A stretch of DNA of 64,000 nucleotides. Source: Amycolatopsis sp. A133. GTDB lineage: Bacteria > Actinomycetota > Actinomycetes > Mycobacteriales > Pseudonocardiaceae. Both the position numbers and the translations under genes were made by a program. This document shows positions 53,641-62,518 of this stretch, in pieces. The notes below the pieces were generated by a model. It saw only the letters and a program-made list of their open reading frames with translations, was not told the DNA's origin and searched no databases. The stretch lies in the NCBI RefSeq assembly GCF_031082405.1, contig NZ_JAVHJU010000002.1, positions 124,001 through 188,000 on the forward strand, given 5' to 3'. Position 1 is the stretch's first letter. The number at the start of each line of letters is the position of its first letter.

Positions 53641-54357
53641 ATGACCGCTCCCTACTCGCCGCCCCCGGCCGGCTTTCCGTACGCGACTCCCGCTCCCGCC
53701 CGGAAGCCCGCCAAGTTCGCTGCTCTCGCGTGGACCGCGTTGATCCTCGGCATCGTCGGAGTGGTCGGCTCGCCGGTCATCTTCCTCAACAACCTCACCG
53801 CCGTCGTGGCTGCGGTCGGGTTCGTGCTCGGGGGCATCGCCCTCTTCGGCAGCAAGAAGATCCTCGCCGCCATCGGGGTCGTGCTCAGCGTCTTGGCGAT
53901 CGTGTTCACCGTCATCGCGCAGAATGCCGCCGTCGAAGATCTGCAGGACAAGCTCGGGCTGCCCGCCACCGACGACAACGCCGCGGGGCAGACGTACCAG
54001 ATCGGGCAGACCCACCGCGGCACCGACGTCGACATCACCATCGCCGACGCCAAAGCCTTCACCACCGGCGACACTGCCGCTCCCCAGCAGAACGCGCCGG
54101 CCACCAGCTTCCAGGTCACCATCGCGAACCACTCGGCCAAGCCCTGGTCCGCGGCCATGCTCATGGTGCAGGCGACCGCCGGTAACACCACCGCCGAGCA
54201 GGTCTTCGACACCGACCTCGAAGGCTCCCCCAGCCAGGACGTCCTGCCGGGCAAGGAACTCACCTACCGCATCGGCTTCCTGGACGCCCCGGGCGACCTG
54301 ACCATCCAGGTCGGCGCCGTCGGCGGGGACAAGGTCTACTTCGTCCACCAACGCTGA
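53641..54357 (+). CDS. Membrane-anchored DUF4352-like protein
   Basis: A 238-residue protein with a proline-rich start, about three membrane segments (residues 29-95: ALAWTALILGIVGVVGSPVIF, VVAAVGFVLGGIALFG, LAAIGVVLSVLAIVFTVIA) and an exported beta-sandwich domain (TSFQVTIANHSAKPWSAAMLMV, AEQVFDTDLEGSPSQDVLPGKELTYRIGF) of the DUF4352 immunoglobulin-like type. Function unknown. Confidence 0.72.
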   Translation: MTAPYSPPPAGFPYATPAPARKPAKFAALAWTALILGIVGVVGSPVIFLNNLTAVVAAVGFVLGGIALFGSKKILAAIGVVLSVLAIVFTVIAQNAAVEDLQDKLGLPATDDNAAGQTYQIGQTHRGTDVDITIADAKAFTTGDTAAPQQNAPATSFQVTIANHSAKPWSAAMLMVQATAGNTTAEQVFDTDLEGSPSQDVLPGKELTYRIGFLDAPGDLTIQVGAVGGDKVYFVHQR

Positions 54358-54368
54358 CACGCTGGGTG

Positions 54369-54402
54369 GGTGCGGGCAGGCTTTCCCTCGGCAGCCCGCA
54401 CC
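54369..54402. terminator. Terminator hairpin between convergent genes
   Basis: GGTGCGGGC (54369-54377) and its complement (54394-54402), 16-base loop, 12 bases after the DUF4352-like stop. Confidence 0.65.
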
Positions 54403-54431
54403 ACTCCTCGCACAACCGGGGCCCGTGCGTC

Positions 54432-54845
54432 CTAGCGCAGCGCGAACAGGCCCACCGCGAACAGCACCACCGGTACCACGGCGGCAGCGGCGCTGATCAG
54501 CCACAGCCCCCCGCGCCACCCCACCGGGGACGCGTCGAGGACCAGCCGCCGGACCAGCGCGGCCTCCACCACCGCCGTCAGCAGGAAACCCAGGCCGACG
54601 CTGAAGATCGCCGTCGCGCCGACGAACAGCAGGCCCGACGTCGAGGCCGCTCCCAGCGGGGCCGCGACCTCCCAGCGCACCACGCCCGCGGCCGCCGCCA
54701 GCAAGGCCAGCAGCAGCACGAACGCCACGAAGAAGCCGATCCGGGCCGTCATCGGGTGCGGGCCGCGCGCGAAGATCCAGTAGCCCGCGTCCAGTCCCGC
54801 CACGACCAGCGCCAGCACGACGAAACCTGCACGGAACGTCAGCAC
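54432..54845 (-). CDS. Small four-helix membrane protein
   Basis: A 137-residue membrane protein with four segments, beginning LTFRAGFVVLALVVAGLDAGYWIF and ending VVPVVLFAVGLFALR. No family recognised. It begins 4 bases after the hydratase stop, so it is the last gene of the acyl-CoA dehydrogenase operon. Confidence 0.65.
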   Translation of the reverse strand: MLTFRAGFVVLALVVAGLDAGYWIFARGPHPMTARIGFFVAFVLLLALLAAAAGVVRWEVAAPLGAASTSGLLFVGATAIFSVGLGFLLTAVVEAALVRRLVLDASPVGWRGGLWLISAAAAVVPVVLFAVGLFALR

Positions 54846-54849
54846 CCGA

Positions 54850-55620
54850 TCACCCTAGCGGGCGGAACCTCGCTTCCACACTGCCCAGCTCGCCGAAGTC
54901 CGCCACCACGTGACCGCCCGCCCGGATCGGGCACGGCGGGGTCGCGGTTCCCGTCGTCACGATGTCGCCCGGGCGCAACGCCCGGCCGTGGCGGGGCAGC
55001 TCCATCGCCAGCCAGTGCAGCGCCAGCCTCGGGTCGCCCAGGACCAGGCTGCCGCTGCCGCGGGCGAACTCCTCGCCGTCGGCGTGGAGGACCACCGGCC
55101 GGCGGGGCAGGTCCAGGTCACGCCATCCCGGCACCGCGCGCCCCTCGACGAAGCGGCCCGCGCACGCCGCGTCGGCCAGCAGCTGGGGGCCGCCGACGTG
55201 GCGGTGGTCGGTGTAGCGGCTGTCCGGCAGCTCGATCGCCAGGAACATCGTGTCGACCGCGTCGAGCACCGCCGCCAGCGACGGCGACAACCCCGGGTCG
55301 GCCTTCAGCCGGAACGCGAACTCGGGTTCGGCGACACCCATGGTCATCGTGTCCGCCGGTACCGGGGCGCCCTCGACGTGGTGGAACCGCTCGAACATCG
55401 CGCCCGGCAGGGGGCCGGGGACGCTCAGGTACTGCCGGGCGTACACGGTCGTCGCCGCGATCTTCCAGCCGGACACCGGCCCGGCCAGCTCGGCCAGCGC
55501 CGCCTGCGCGGCCATGCCGTCGGCCAGGTCGCCCGGGCGGGCGTCGTCCGGGAGGCCCTCCAGCCGCTTGCCGGTCAGCCACGCGTCCCAGATCAGCTCC
55601 GCCGCCCGCTCTCGGTTCAC
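54850..55620 (-). CDS. 2-keto-4-pentenoate hydratase/FAH-family protein
   Basis: A 256-residue member of the fumarylacetoacetate-hydrolase superfamily. GWKIAATT, MGVAEPEFAFRLKADP and FLAIELPDSRY hold the metal-binding acidic residues in the pattern of 2-oxopent-4-enoate hydratases; HWLAMELPRHGRALRPGDIVTTGTATPP is the typical C-terminal motif. GTG start overlaps the stop of the deazaflavin-type gene. It suggests a catabolic operon for aromatic or cyclic compounds, the substrate unknown. Confidence 0.85.
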   Translation of the reverse strand: MNRERAAELIWDAWLTGKRLEGLPDDARPGDLADGMAAQAALAELAGPVSGWKIAATTVYARQYLSVPGPLPGAMFERFHHVEGAPVPADTMTMGVAEPEFAFRLKADPGLSPSLAAVLDAVDTMFLAIELPDSRYTDHRHVGGPQLLADAACAGRFVEGRAVPGWRDLDLPRRPVVLHADGEEFARGSGSLVLGDPRLALHWLAMELPRHGRALRPGDIVTTGTATPPCPIRAGGHVVADFGELGSVEARFRPLG

Positions 55621-56066
55621 GCCCGCGATCTTGCCAACCGGAACACCGGGTGTCGATCGGCTTCCGCGGCGAAGGCCTCCGCGGGGTCGGTCAGCTTCGC
55701 GTCGAAGAACGGCGCCGTCACCGGGATCTTGCGGACGTACGCGCGCAGCACCCGGCCGGCCGTGGCGGCGTCGGCCTCCTCGACCTCCCACGTCTCGCGG
55801 CGGCGGCCCCGCCACAGCCGGGCCGTGGCGTCGGCGCGCAGGTTGTGCACCCAGCCGACCCGCCCGTACGGCGACACGAGCCAGCGGTCGCCGCCGACCT
55901 CGATGACGTTGACCGGAGTCGTCCGGTCCACGCCGCTCTTGCGCCCCCGCGTGGTGAGCAGGAACCCGGTGCTGCCCGTGACCGGGATCCCGCGCTCCAG
56001 CATCGCCTTCACGAGGACGTTCGCGGCCTTCCGCGTCACGCCCAGCCGGTACTTGCGCGCCATCAC
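55617..56066 (-). CDS. Deazaflavin (F420)-dependent nitroreductase-family protein
   Basis: A 149-residue split-barrel oxidoreductase of the Ddn family. GFLLTTRGRKSGVDRTTPVNVIEVGGDRWLVSPYG and WVHNLRADATARL are the cofactor-F420-binding motifs. It probably reduces quinones or enones. The start is either the GTG at 56066 or the adjoining ATG at 56063; both overlap the acyl-CoA dehydrogenase stop. Confidence 0.87.
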   Translation of the reverse strand: MMARKYRLGVTRKAANVLVKAMLERGIPVTGSTGFLLTTRGRKSGVDRTTPVNVIEVGGDRWLVSPYGRVGWVHNLRADATARLWRGRRRETWEVEEADAATAGRVLRAYVRKIPVTAPFFDAKLTDPAEAFAAEADRHPVFRLARSRA

Positions 56067-57769
56067 GGGTGCATAGCGTAGACCCCGGAGAGCTCCCGCA
56101 CCCGCGCCCAGACGTTCTCGAACCGCGCGGCGTCCACCACCGGCTTCCGCAGCGCGGCCAGGGCGATGGCCTGCTGGGCCTCGGTCGAGCTCGCCTTGCC
56201 GTTGAGGTCCACCGCCGCGACGCTGAAGTCCTGCACCAGCACCGCGAAGATCTGGTCGGCGACCTCGTCGTCCAAGCCGGTGATGCGGGCCTGCTCCAGG
56301 ATGAGCTGGCCGTACACGATCAGCGTGAACAGCTCGGTGAGCGCGAGCCCGAAGTCGAGGTCGGCCTGCTGCGCCTCGTCCGGCGCCGCCTCGGTGAGCA
56401 GCTTGACCAGGTAGCCGGCCTGCTCGGTGAACAGCGCGACGTTCGGGATGTGCGCGGCTTGCGCGTAGGCGGTCTTCCAGTCGTGGAAGCGGACCTTCGA
56501 CAGGCCGCGCGCCGGGCCCTGGCGGAAGAGGAACTCGTCGTCCGCGGCGTCGGTGCGGGTCGGCACCGGCGCGTACTCCTGCGGCGCGAACAGGTAGTTC
56601 GGCATGAACTTCGCGATCAGCGCGAGGTTCACCGCCACCGTGCCTTCGAGCTTCGGCAGGCCGTCGATGTCGTTCTTCGACATCGCCAGGTAGGTGTCGG
56701 CTTCGAAGCCCTTGGCCGCCACGACGTCGGCGACCAGGCCGATCACCTTCTGCGCCTCGGTGGTCACCTTCATCTTGGTGATCGGGTTGAACAGCAGGTA
56801 GCGCCGGTCTTCGGGGTGCGCGCTGCGGAAGTAGTCGACGGCGCGGTCGGAGAACAGCTTCATGCCGGTCAGCCGCGCGTAGGCCTCGACGAATTCGCGG
56901 CGGACGTGCGGGAAGTCCGTGACGGGCTTGCCGTAGAGGACGCGGTTGTGCGCGTGCGTGATGGCTTCGTACAGCGAGTGCGTCGCCATGCCGATGCCGC
57001 CGAAGCAGAGGTTGAACTTGCCGATGTTGACGGTGTTCAGCGCGGCGCTGAAGGCTTCGGCGCCGACGTGGAGGATGTCGTCGGCGTGCACCGGGTAGTC
57101 CTCGAGCCGGAACTCGGCGACGTACATCTGCGACGGCACGACGTTCTTCACGACGTGGTAGTTCGGGTGCTCGGAGTCGGCGTAGAAGAAGACGTACTGA
57201 TCAGGGCCGTCGACGCCGTCGATGCGGCCGAACACCGACACCGTGCGCGCGCAGTTGCCGTTGCCGATGTAGTACTTGGAGCCGGTGGCGCGGTAGCCGT
57301 CGCCGTCCTTCGTGAGCACCATGTCGGACGAGTAGATGTCGGCGCCGTGGTCCTTTTCGGACAGTCCGAAGGCGCCGACTCCCCCGGCGTCCAGCGCGTC
57401 GGCCGCGCGCTTGCGGGCGGCGGCGTTGCCGCTCTGCCACACCGGGCCGAGGCCGAGGATGGTGACCTGCCAGGGGTACCAGTAGTTCAGGCCGTAGAAC
57501 CCGAGGATCTCCGACAGCGCCGCGACGCGGCTGGTGTCCCAGCGCTTGTCCGGGTGGCCCTCGGCGTTCGCGGCCGGGGTCAGGAAGGTCGAGAACAGGC
57601 CTTCCTTGCCCGCGAACTCGATGAAGTCCGCGTAGAAGGTGCGGTTGTGGTAGTCCTCGGTCAGCTTCGCCTTGCCGCGCTGCTCGAACCAGTCGATGGT
57701 GGCGCGCAGCAGGCGCCGCGTCTCGGCGTCGAAGTGCGCCGGGTCGTACTCGCGCGGGTTCAGCAGCAT
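56063..57769 (-). CDS. Acyl-CoA dehydrogenase
   Basis: A 568-residue flavoprotein of the longer actinobacterial FadE type. FAD and substrate motifs include GAFGLSEKDHGADIYSSDMVL, GSKYYIGNGNCA and the middle-domain GGIGMATHSLYEAITHAHNRVLYGKPV; there is a C-terminal extension of about 150 residues (QADLDFGLALTELFTLIVYGQ). Leads a four-gene operon with a Ddn-like enzyme, a hydratase and a membrane protein. A TTACCG-AC-CGGTAA palindrome lies 17 bases before the ATG. Confidence 0.92.
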   Translation of the reverse strand: MLLNPREYDPAHFDAETRRLLRATIDWFEQRGKAKLTEDYHNRTFYADFIEFAGKEGLFSTFLTPAANAEGHPDKRWDTSRVAALSEILGFYGLNYWYPWQVTILGLGPVWQSGNAAARKRAADALDAGGVGAFGLSEKDHGADIYSSDMVLTKDGDGYRATGSKYYIGNGNCARTVSVFGRIDGVDGPDQYVFFYADSEHPNYHVVKNVVPSQMYVAEFRLEDYPVHADDILHVGAEAFSAALNTVNIGKFNLCFGGIGMATHSLYEAITHAHNRVLYGKPVTDFPHVRREFVEAYARLTGMKLFSDRAVDYFRSAHPEDRRYLLFNPITKMKVTTEAQKVIGLVADVVAAKGFEADTYLAMSKNDIDGLPKLEGTVAVNLALIAKFMPNYLFAPQEYAPVPTRTDAADDEFLFRQGPARGLSKVRFHDWKTAYAQAAHIPNVALFTEQAGYLVKLLTEAAPDEAQQADLDFGLALTELFTLIVYGQLILEQARITGLDDEVADQIFAVLVQDFSVAAVDLNGKASSTEAQQAIALAALRKPVVDAARFENVWARVRELSGVYAMHP

Positions 57770-57785
57770 GGTGGGTCCTCCTCGA

Positions 57786-57799
57786 TTACCGACCGGTAA
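57786..57799. promoter_or_regulatory. TetR-type operator upstream of the acyl-CoA dehydrogenase
   Basis: Perfect palindrome TTACCG-AC-CGGTAA. The position next to the start and the AT-rich ends are typical of TetR-family fatty-acid regulator sites; the cognate regulator is not in the immediate neighbourhood. Confidence 0.55.
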
Positions 57800-57857
57800 C
57801 TTAGCAAGGCGCCGCGGGTGCGGGCAATCTCACTGGGAGTACGTCACCCTCTCCCGC

Positions 57858-58005
57858 TATACTGATCTTGCGGGCCGCTCAGTTCTGCCTCGGCCCGCTG
57901 CTGTTGTCGACTACCACGCGCCGCGGCCGTTGACGGTCTGCGCCGGGCAGGACAACCCTTCTCAGGTTATGGAGACCAGGGCGCTTCCACGCCCGCACGC
58001 ACCCT
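57858..58005 (+). promoter_or_regulatory. Promoter and long structured leader of the DEAD-box gene
   Basis: TATACT at 57858-57863 is a good -10 box; no clear -35 is seen. Transcription would begin near 57870, leaving about 135 untranslated bases. The leader opens with a hairpin, GCGGGCCG (57870-57877) pairing with CGGCCCGC (57891-57898), and no Shine-Dalgarno sequence precedes the ATG. Such leaders on RNA helicase genes often mediate cold or autoregulatory control. Confidence 0.58.
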
Positions 58006-59496
58006 ATGAGCACTTTTTCCGAACTCGGCCTGCCCACTCCCCTCGTGGCCGCGCTGGCCACCCAGGGCGTCACCGAGCCCTTCCCGATCCAGGCGGCGAC
58101 CCTGCCGCACACCCTCGCCGGACGCGACGTGCTGGGGCGCGGCCGCACCGGCTCCGGCAAGACGTACGGCTTCGTGCTGCCCTTGCTGGCCCGCCTCGCC
58201 GCGGGCCCGACGCGGCGCAAGCCCGGCCGTCCCCGCGCGCTGATCCTCGCGCCGACGCGCGAGCTCGCGACGCAGATCGAGGCGTCGATCCTGCCGCTGG
58301 CGAAGCCGCTGGGCCTGAAGACGACGACCATCTTCGGCGGCGTCAGCGCGAACCCGCAGATCACCCGGCTGCGTGACGGCGTCGACATCGTCGTCGCCTG
58401 CCCCGGCCGGCTCGCCGACCACATGCGCTCCGGGCACGTGAAGCTCGACGCCATCGAGATCACCGTGCTGGACGAGGCCGACCACATGGCCGACCTGGGC
58501 TTCCTGCCCGAGGTCCGGCGGATCATGGACGCCACGCCGTCGCGCGGGCAGCGGATGCTCTTCTCCGCGACCCTGGACAACGGCGTCGACGTGCTGGTCA
58601 AGCGCTTCATGACCGACCCGATCACGCACAGCGTCGACTCGGCGCAGTCGCCGGTGTCGACGATGGAGCACCACGTCCTGCACCTCGAGGAGACCCACCG
58701 GCTGCCGGTGCTGGTCGACCTGACCGCGGCGCCGGGCCGCACGCTGGTGTTCACGCGGACCAAGAGCCGCGCGAAGGCGCTGACCCGGAAGCTGGTGGCG
58801 TCGGGCGTCCCGGCCGTCGAGCTGCACGGCAACCTGGGCCAGAACGCGCGGACGCGCAACCTCGAGGCGTTCTCGTCGGGCGCGGCGAAGACGCTGGTGG
58901 CCACGGACATCGCGGCCCGCGGCATCCACGTCGACGACGTCCGGCTGGTCATCCACGCCGACCCGCCGGTCGAGCACAAGGCGTACCTGCACCGCTCGGG
59001 CCGCACCGCGCGCGCCGGGGCGTCCGGCACGGTGGTGACGCTGATGACCGACGCACAGGTCCGCGACGTCCGCGACCTGACCCGCAAGGCGGGCATCAAG
59101 CCGACGACCACCCAGCTCGGCCCGGGTCACCCGCTGCTGGCGGAGCTGGCCCCGGGCGAGCGGACGTTCTCGAAGGCCCCGGCGGTGGACAACCGGCCGA
59201 AGAAGGTCACCGCCACGGGCGCGGCGCCCGGTGGCGGCCGCGGTCGTCGGGGTGGCCCGGCCGCGCCGAAGGACAACCGGGGCGGTCAGCGTTCGCGGGT
59301 CGCCGGGCAGGAGCGTTCGGCCGGGTCCGGTTCGCGCCGCTCGGACGGCGCAGCCGCCTCGGGCGGTCCCCGCCGGTCGGGCACCACGGGCAAGCCGAGC
59401 GGCACCGGCGCCCCGGCCGCGGGCAACCGCCGTTCGAGCGGCGGAGCTGCGGCCTTCTCGTCCGGAACCCGGGCCGGCGGCCGCCGCCCGCGCTGA
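58006..59496 (+). CDS. DEAD-box ATP-dependent RNA helicase
   Basis: A 496-residue helicase. Q motif (FSELGLPTPLVAALATQGVTEPFPIQ), Walker A GRGRTGSGKT, PTRELA, PGR, DEAD (VLDEADHMADLGF), SAT, and the second-lobe motifs HGNLGQNARTRNL, ATDIAARGIHVDD and HRSGRTARAG are complete. The C-terminal 100 residues are Gly/Arg/Ser rich, consistent with RNA binding. RhlE-like by overall order. Confidence 0.94.
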   Translation: MSTFSELGLPTPLVAALATQGVTEPFPIQAATLPHTLAGRDVLGRGRTGSGKTYGFVLPLLARLAAGPTRRKPGRPRALILAPTRELATQIEASILPLAKPLGLKTTTIFGGVSANPQITRLRDGVDIVVACPGRLADHMRSGHVKLDAIEITVLDEADHMADLGFLPEVRRIMDATPSRGQRMLFSATLDNGVDVLVKRFMTDPITHSVDSAQSPVSTMEHHVLHLEETHRLPVLVDLTAAPGRTLVFTRTKSRAKALTRKLVASGVPAVELHGNLGQNARTRNLEAFSSGAAKTLVATDIAARGIHVDDVRLVIHADPPVEHKAYLHRSGRTARAGASGTVVTLMTDAQVRDVRDLTRKAGIKPTTTQLGPGHPLLAELAPGERTFSKAPAVDNRPKKVTATGAAPGGGRGRRGGPAAPKDNRGGQRSRVAGQERSAGSGSRRSDGAAASGGPRRSGTTGKPSGTGAPAAGNRRSSGGAAAFSSGTRAGGRRPR

Positions 59497-59513
59497 GCGG
59501 TCTGCCACGGCTT

Positions 59514-59559
59514 GTCGTGAGTGGTAAGGAGGGTTAGAACCCTCCTTACCACTCACGAC
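59514..59559. terminator. Dispersed GTGAGTGGTAA hairpin, copy 2
   Basis: A perfect 46-base inverted repeat, GTCGTGAGTGGTAAGGAGGG followed by TT, then AG, then the complementary arm (22-base arms). It lies between the convergent helicase and ABC-permease genes and shares its outer 13 bases and its GGGTTAGAACCC tip with copy 1 at 42798. Confidence 0.85.
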
Positions 59560-59577
59560 CCCGGGCCGGAGGGGTTT

Positions 59578-60462
59578 CTACAGCGATGACGTGAGCCCGC
59601 GGGCCCGCAGCACCGCGCGCTCCAGCGGGCGGAACACGATCAGCTCGATCCCCACGCCGACCAGCAGGATCAGGAAGATCGCCGCGATCACCGTCTCCAT
59701 GCTGTTGAACGACGAACCCTGGTTCAGGTACGCGCCGAGGCCGATGCCCAGCTGCGGGGACAGCGCGATCAGCTCGGCCGCCATCAGCGAACGCCAGGAA
59801 AACGCCCAGCCCTGCTTGAGCCCGGCGAGGAAGCCGGGCAGCGCCGCGGGCAGCAGGATGTGGCGGGCCGACGACAGCCGGTTGGCGCCCATCACCTGGC
59901 CGACGCGCGGGAGGATCGGCGGGATCTGGTCGATACCGGACACCAGGCCGTTCGCGATCGACGGCACCGAGCCGAGCAGCACCACGAAGTAGATGGCCGC
60001 GTCGTTGATCCCGAACCACAGGATCGCCGCCGGCACCCAGGCCACCGACGGGAGACTCTGCAACCCCGTCAGCAACGGCCCGATCGCCGCCCGCACCACG
60101 CGGACCTTCGCCACCACCAAGCCGAGCGGCGTGCCGATGAGCACGCCGGCCAGGAACCCGAGCGCGGCGCGGTGCACCGACGTCCAGACGAACCCGAACA
60201 CCTGGCCGTCGACGACGATGCCCCGGAATTCGTTCCACACCGCCAGCGGCGCGGGCAGCTGCGCCTCGGGCCAGAACGCGGCCGCCCACAGGATCTGCCA
60301 GACGACGACCAGCACGACGAGCGCGCCCACCGGGGGCAGGAACCCCCAGGCGAACCGCTTCCAGAAACCCGGGCGCCGTTCCCCGACCGGGGCGTCGAGC
60401 GAATCCAGTCCGGCGCCGACCGCGTCGAGGTCGGCCTCCGCGGACCGGTCAAGCTGCGGCAT
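59578..60462 (-). CDS. NitT/TauT-type ABC transporter permease (SsuC-like)
   Basis: A 294-residue membrane protein with six core helices. It has the family motif LLPAALPGFLAGLKQGWAFSWRSLMAAELI (EAA loop) and GLQSLPSVAWVPAAILWFGI. Pairs with the adjacent ATPase and binding protein; its start overlaps the ATPase end by 14 bases. Family substrates are sulfonates, taurine, nitrate or thiamine precursors. Confidence 0.92.
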   Translation of the reverse strand: MPQLDRSAEADLDAVGAGLDSLDAPVGERRPGFWKRFAWGFLPPVGALVVLVVVWQILWAAAFWPEAQLPAPLAVWNEFRGIVVDGQVFGFVWTSVHRAALGFLAGVLIGTPLGLVVAKVRVVRAAIGPLLTGLQSLPSVAWVPAAILWFGINDAAIYFVVLLGSVPSIANGLVSGIDQIPPILPRVGQVMGANRLSSARHILLPAALPGFLAGLKQGWAFSWRSLMAAELIALSPQLGIGLGAYLNQGSSFNSMETVIAAIFLILLVGVGIELIVFRPLERAVLRARGLTSSL

Positions 60463-61240
60463 GGGTGCTGATCACCTCACGCAGGTGCCCGGTGATTTCC
60501 TCGGTCAGCTCCGTGGCGTCGGCCAGCGGCACGTCCGTCCACTCCCGCACGACCCGGCCGGGCCGCGACGACAGCAGCACCACGCGCTGGCCGAGCCGGA
60601 CCGCCTCGCGCACGTCGTGCGTCACGAACAGCACGGACGTGCCCGTGCTGCGGTAGACGCGCAGCAGCTCGCCCTGCAGGACGTCGCGGGTGATGGCGTC
60701 GAGCGCGGCGAACGGCTCGTCCATCAGCAGGAGCGACTGTTCCGGGTCACCGCCGACGCGCAGCGTCGCGGCCAGGGCGCGGGCCAGCGCGACGCGCTGC
60801 CGCATCCCGCCGGAAAGCTCGTGCGGCCGCTTGCCGCCCGCGCCGTTCAGCCGCACCAGGTCCAGCAGCTCGGCGGCCTTTTCGCGGCGCTCGGCCCGGC
60901 CGAACCCGGCCAGCCGCAGCGGCAGCTCGACGTTGCGGGCCGCGGTCAGCCACGGCATCAGCGCGGCTTCCTGGAACATCACCGCGGGCCGGGACGTGTT
61001 CAGCGTGATCTCGCCCGCCGACGGCGCGTCCAGCCCGGCGACCAGGTTCAGCAGCGTGCTCTTGCCGCAGCCGGAGGCACCGAGCAGGCAGACGAACTCG
61101 CCGGGCGCGACCGTCAGGTCCACGCCGTCGAGCGCGACGACCGCGCGGCCGGCGGTCCCGAACGTCTTGCGCACGCCGTCGAGACGCACCGCGGTCGCGC
61201 CGGTGAAATTCGACCGGCCGGTCGGGAGGGTGGTGGTCAT
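60449..61240 (-). CDS. NitT/TauT-type ABC transporter ATP-binding protein (SsuB-like)
   Basis: A 263-residue ATPase with Walker A GASGCGKST, Q-loop MFQEAALMPWLT, signature LSGGMRQR, Walker B LLLMDEPFAALD and the His of VTHDVREAV. The MPW in the Q-loop is typical of the SsuB/TauB group. Middle gene of the operon. Confidence 0.93.
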   Translation of the reverse strand: MTTTLPTGRSNFTGATAVRLDGVRKTFGTAGRAVVALDGVDLTVAPGEFVCLLGASGCGKSTLLNLVAGLDAPSAGEITLNTSRPAVMFQEAALMPWLTAARNVELPLRLAGFGRAERREKAAELLDLVRLNGAGGKRPHELSGGMRQRVALARALAATLRVGGDPEQSLLLMDEPFAALDAITRDVLQGELLRVYRSTGTSVLFVTHDVREAVRLGQRVVLLSSRPGRVVREWTDVPLADATELTEEITGHLREVISTHAAA

Positions 61241-61259
61241 CGGTGGCTGCCTCTCCGGA

Positions 61260-62312
61260 TCACTTGGTCAGTTCGGGAGCTACGACGGCGGGCAGGTTCT
61301 GCGCCTTCAGCACCGCGTTCAGCGGCCCGAAGTCGGCGAAGCCCTTCAGCGCCACCGCCGACTTCACCACGCCGGCCGTCACCGAGTCCTGCGCGAGCTG
61401 CGGGAATTCGGTGGCGATGGGGTCGGTGGTCAGCTCGATGCCGGAGAACGCGCGGTCCAGGACCGCTGCACTCAGGGTACTGCCGGCCAGCTCCTTGAGG
61501 GCGCCGTTGACCACGGTCTTCGCGTCCGCCGGGTTGGCCTTCGCCCAGTCGATCGCGGCGAGCTCGCCCTTGAGGAGCGCGCGGACGGTGTCCGGGTGCT
61601 GCTGCAGGAACTCGCTGCGCACGATGACGACGGTGGACGGGAAACGCCCGCCCGGCCACAGCGTCTTCTCGTCGACCAGGACCTTCGCGCCGGCGTCGAG
61701 GACCAGCCGCGACGCCCACGGCTCGGGCAGCCAGCCGCCGTCGACCTCGCCCTTCTTGAAGGCGTCGAGCGTCTTCGGGTTGTCGAGGTTGGTGATCTTG
61801 ACCTGGTCGGTCAGCTGCTTGCCGGCCAGGAACTTCTTGAGCGCGACGTCCTGGGTGTTGGCCAGCTGCGGCGTGGCGATGTTCTTGCCCTTGAGCTGCT
61901 CGACGCTCGTGATGTCCGGTTTGACGACCAGCTGCGCGCCGCCCGAGACGGCGCCGGAGACCAGCTGGATGGCGCCCTTGGACTTGGTGAAGGCGTTGAT
62001 CGCCGGCCCGGAACCGATGAACGCGACGTCGAGGGAGCCGCCGAGCAGGGCGTTGACCTCTTCGGGGCCGGCGTTGAAGGTCTGGGTGGTGAGCTTGGCC
62101 GAGCCGAGCTCGTTCTTGAAGAAGTCCTTCTTGACGCCGATCAGGGCGGGCGCGTGGGTGACGTTCGGGAAGAACCCGACCCGGACCTCACCGGCGGCGC
62201 CCTGGTCGGCGGCCGGTGCGGTGGTGCTGTCCGCGCGCGAACAGCCCGCGAGCACGCCCACGACGGTCAGAGCGGCCAGCGCCGAGGCCAGGGTTCTCCG
62301 GGAGGTGCGCAC
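61260..62312 (-). CDS. NitT/TauT-type ABC substrate-binding lipoprotein (SsuA-like)
   Basis: A 350-residue lipoprotein: signal peptide RTSRRTLASALAALTVVGVL, lipobox LAGC, then VRVGFFPNVTHAPALIGVKKDFF and DVAFIGSGPAINAFTKS, the ligand-binding signature of the SsuA/THI5-like fold, and GWLPEPWASRLV. The GTG at 62310-62312 is chosen to give a normal signal peptide. Aliphatic sulfonate is the most likely ligand, but without desulfonation genes nearby this is weak. Confidence 0.9.
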   Translation of the reverse strand: MRTSRRTLASALAALTVVGVLAGCSRADSTTAPAADQGAAGEVRVGFFPNVTHAPALIGVKKDFFKNELGSAKLTTQTFNAGPEEVNALLGGSLDVAFIGSGPAINAFTKSKGAIQLVSGAVSGGAQLVVKPDITSVEQLKGKNIATPQLANTQDVALKKFLAGKQLTDQVKITNLDNPKTLDAFKKGEVDGGWLPEPWASRLVLDAGAKVLVDEKTLWPGGRFPSTVVIVRSEFLQQHPDTVRALLKGELAAIDWAKANPADAKTVVNGALKELAGSTLSAAVLDRAFSGIELTTDPIATEFPQLAQDSVTAGVVKSAVALKGFADFGPLNAVLKAQNLPAVVAPELTK

Positions 62313-62408
62313 GTCAGCATCGCCTTTCGTCGGTGTCGGGGCGAGGTTCGCACGGTCACCCACTCAGGCGCATAGCCATCCGCATCCCGGGACATCCGGT
62401 GAGATTTC

Positions 62409-62437
62409 TTGACATCGGCGGCCCCGGCCCCTACGGC
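62409..62437 (+). promoter_or_regulatory. Promoter of the small membrane-protein gene
   Basis: TTGACA (62409-62414) and TACGGC (62432-62437), 17 bases apart, with a predicted leader of about 75 bases before the ATG at 62519. The divergent ABC operon promoter must also lie in 62313-62518 but is not obvious. Confidence 0.5.
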
Positions 62438-62518
62438 CACCGGAGAAAGTCACCGGCGCGGGCAACCGCCCGCGTCACCCGGACGTGGTAAAGGTGACCA
62501 CGGATTCGGGAGGAAGTC

